From NCBI GenBank assembly GCA_947474415.1, contig CANJKD010000236.1, forward strand, positions 1-5,155: a DNA stretch of 5,155 nucleotides, written 5' to 3'. This stretch comes from Burkholderiales bacterium (GTDB lineage Bacteria > Pseudomonadota > Gammaproteobacteria > Burkholderiales > Burkholderiaceae_C). A model generated the notes under the pieces. The model was given only the letters and a program-made list of their open reading frames with translations, made no database searches and was not told where the DNA came from. Shown here one piece after another: positions 5,025 through 5,155 of the stretch. Both the position numbers and the translations under genes were made by a program. Positions within the stretch are counted from its first letter, which is position 1; every line of letters starts with the position of its first letter.

Positions 5025-5155
5025 TCGTGGCCGTGCTGGATCTTTCTAGCCGCGAAGGCGTCCCGGTGCTGGGGGCATTGCCCCCAGGGCTGCCTGCCAT
5101 CACGCTGCCCATGATTCGGCCGGGCGACATCGTGCCGGTGTTGCTTGGCGGTCTG
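4946..5155 (+). pseudogene. Frameshifted continuation of the SulP transporter gene, cut by window end
   Basis: Read from ACG at 4946, the sequence is open for 70 codons to the window edge and gives TLAAMLLLQRSKRLPGALLA, then a hydrophobic helix IIGAAVIVAVLDL and LPPGLPAITLP, which continue a SulP membrane domain directly after ...VALALGAG of the upstream frame. One base missing at 4944-4946 (GG where a GGN glycine codon is expected) explains the break. This is either a real inactivating mutation or a sequencing/assembly error; with the base restored, the gene would be intact as far as the window shows. Confidence 0.8.

Overview
The window is GC-rich and densely packed, and every supported gene lies on the + strand. 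Protein style and gene content (a stand-alone membrane-bound NAD(P)H:ferredoxin-type reductase, multihaem c-type cytochromes, small secreted proteins, a SulP transporter) suggest a Gram-negative betaproteobacterium, probably Burkholderiales/Comamonadaceae-like. That placement is inferred from composition and family resemblance, not from a search.

Layout: (1) Bases 1-318 hold no convincing gene but contain four closely spaced inverted repeats (5-20, 43-52, 58-75, 101-119). (2) Bases 319-3052 carry a tightly coupled three-gene redox operon: a membrane-anchored FAD/NAD(P)H reductase with a C-terminal plant-type [2Fe-2S] domain, a five-helix membrane protein with two His-X13-His pairs suited to two b haems, and a membrane-anchored cytochrome with ten CXXCH motifs. 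(3) Bases 3053-3184 are a non-coding gap with an inverted repeat just before the next ribosome binding site. (4) Bases 3185-4295 carry three small exported proteins: a BON-domain lipoprotein, a secreted protein with an antibiotic-biosynthesis-monooxygenase-like (dimeric alpha/beta barrel) fold, and a one-haem cytochrome c. (5) From 4302 to the window end runs a SulP-family anion transporter gene whose reading frame is broken by an apparent 1-nt deletion near 4944-4946; it is also cut by the window edge.

How they may work together: the first three genes read as a complete inner-membrane electron conduit. NAD(P)H would be oxidised on FAD in the cytoplasm, electrons would pass through [2Fe-2S] to two stacked b haems in the membrane protein, and from there to ten c haems in the periplasm. 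This resembles a NOX/ferric-reductase split over separate polypeptides and extended by a multihaem wire. The terminal acceptor cannot be told from this window: no outer-membrane porin, terminal reductase or regulator is present. The downstream cluster adds periplasmic proteins, including another cytochrome c, which may be functionally linked, but that link rests only on proximity and common strand.
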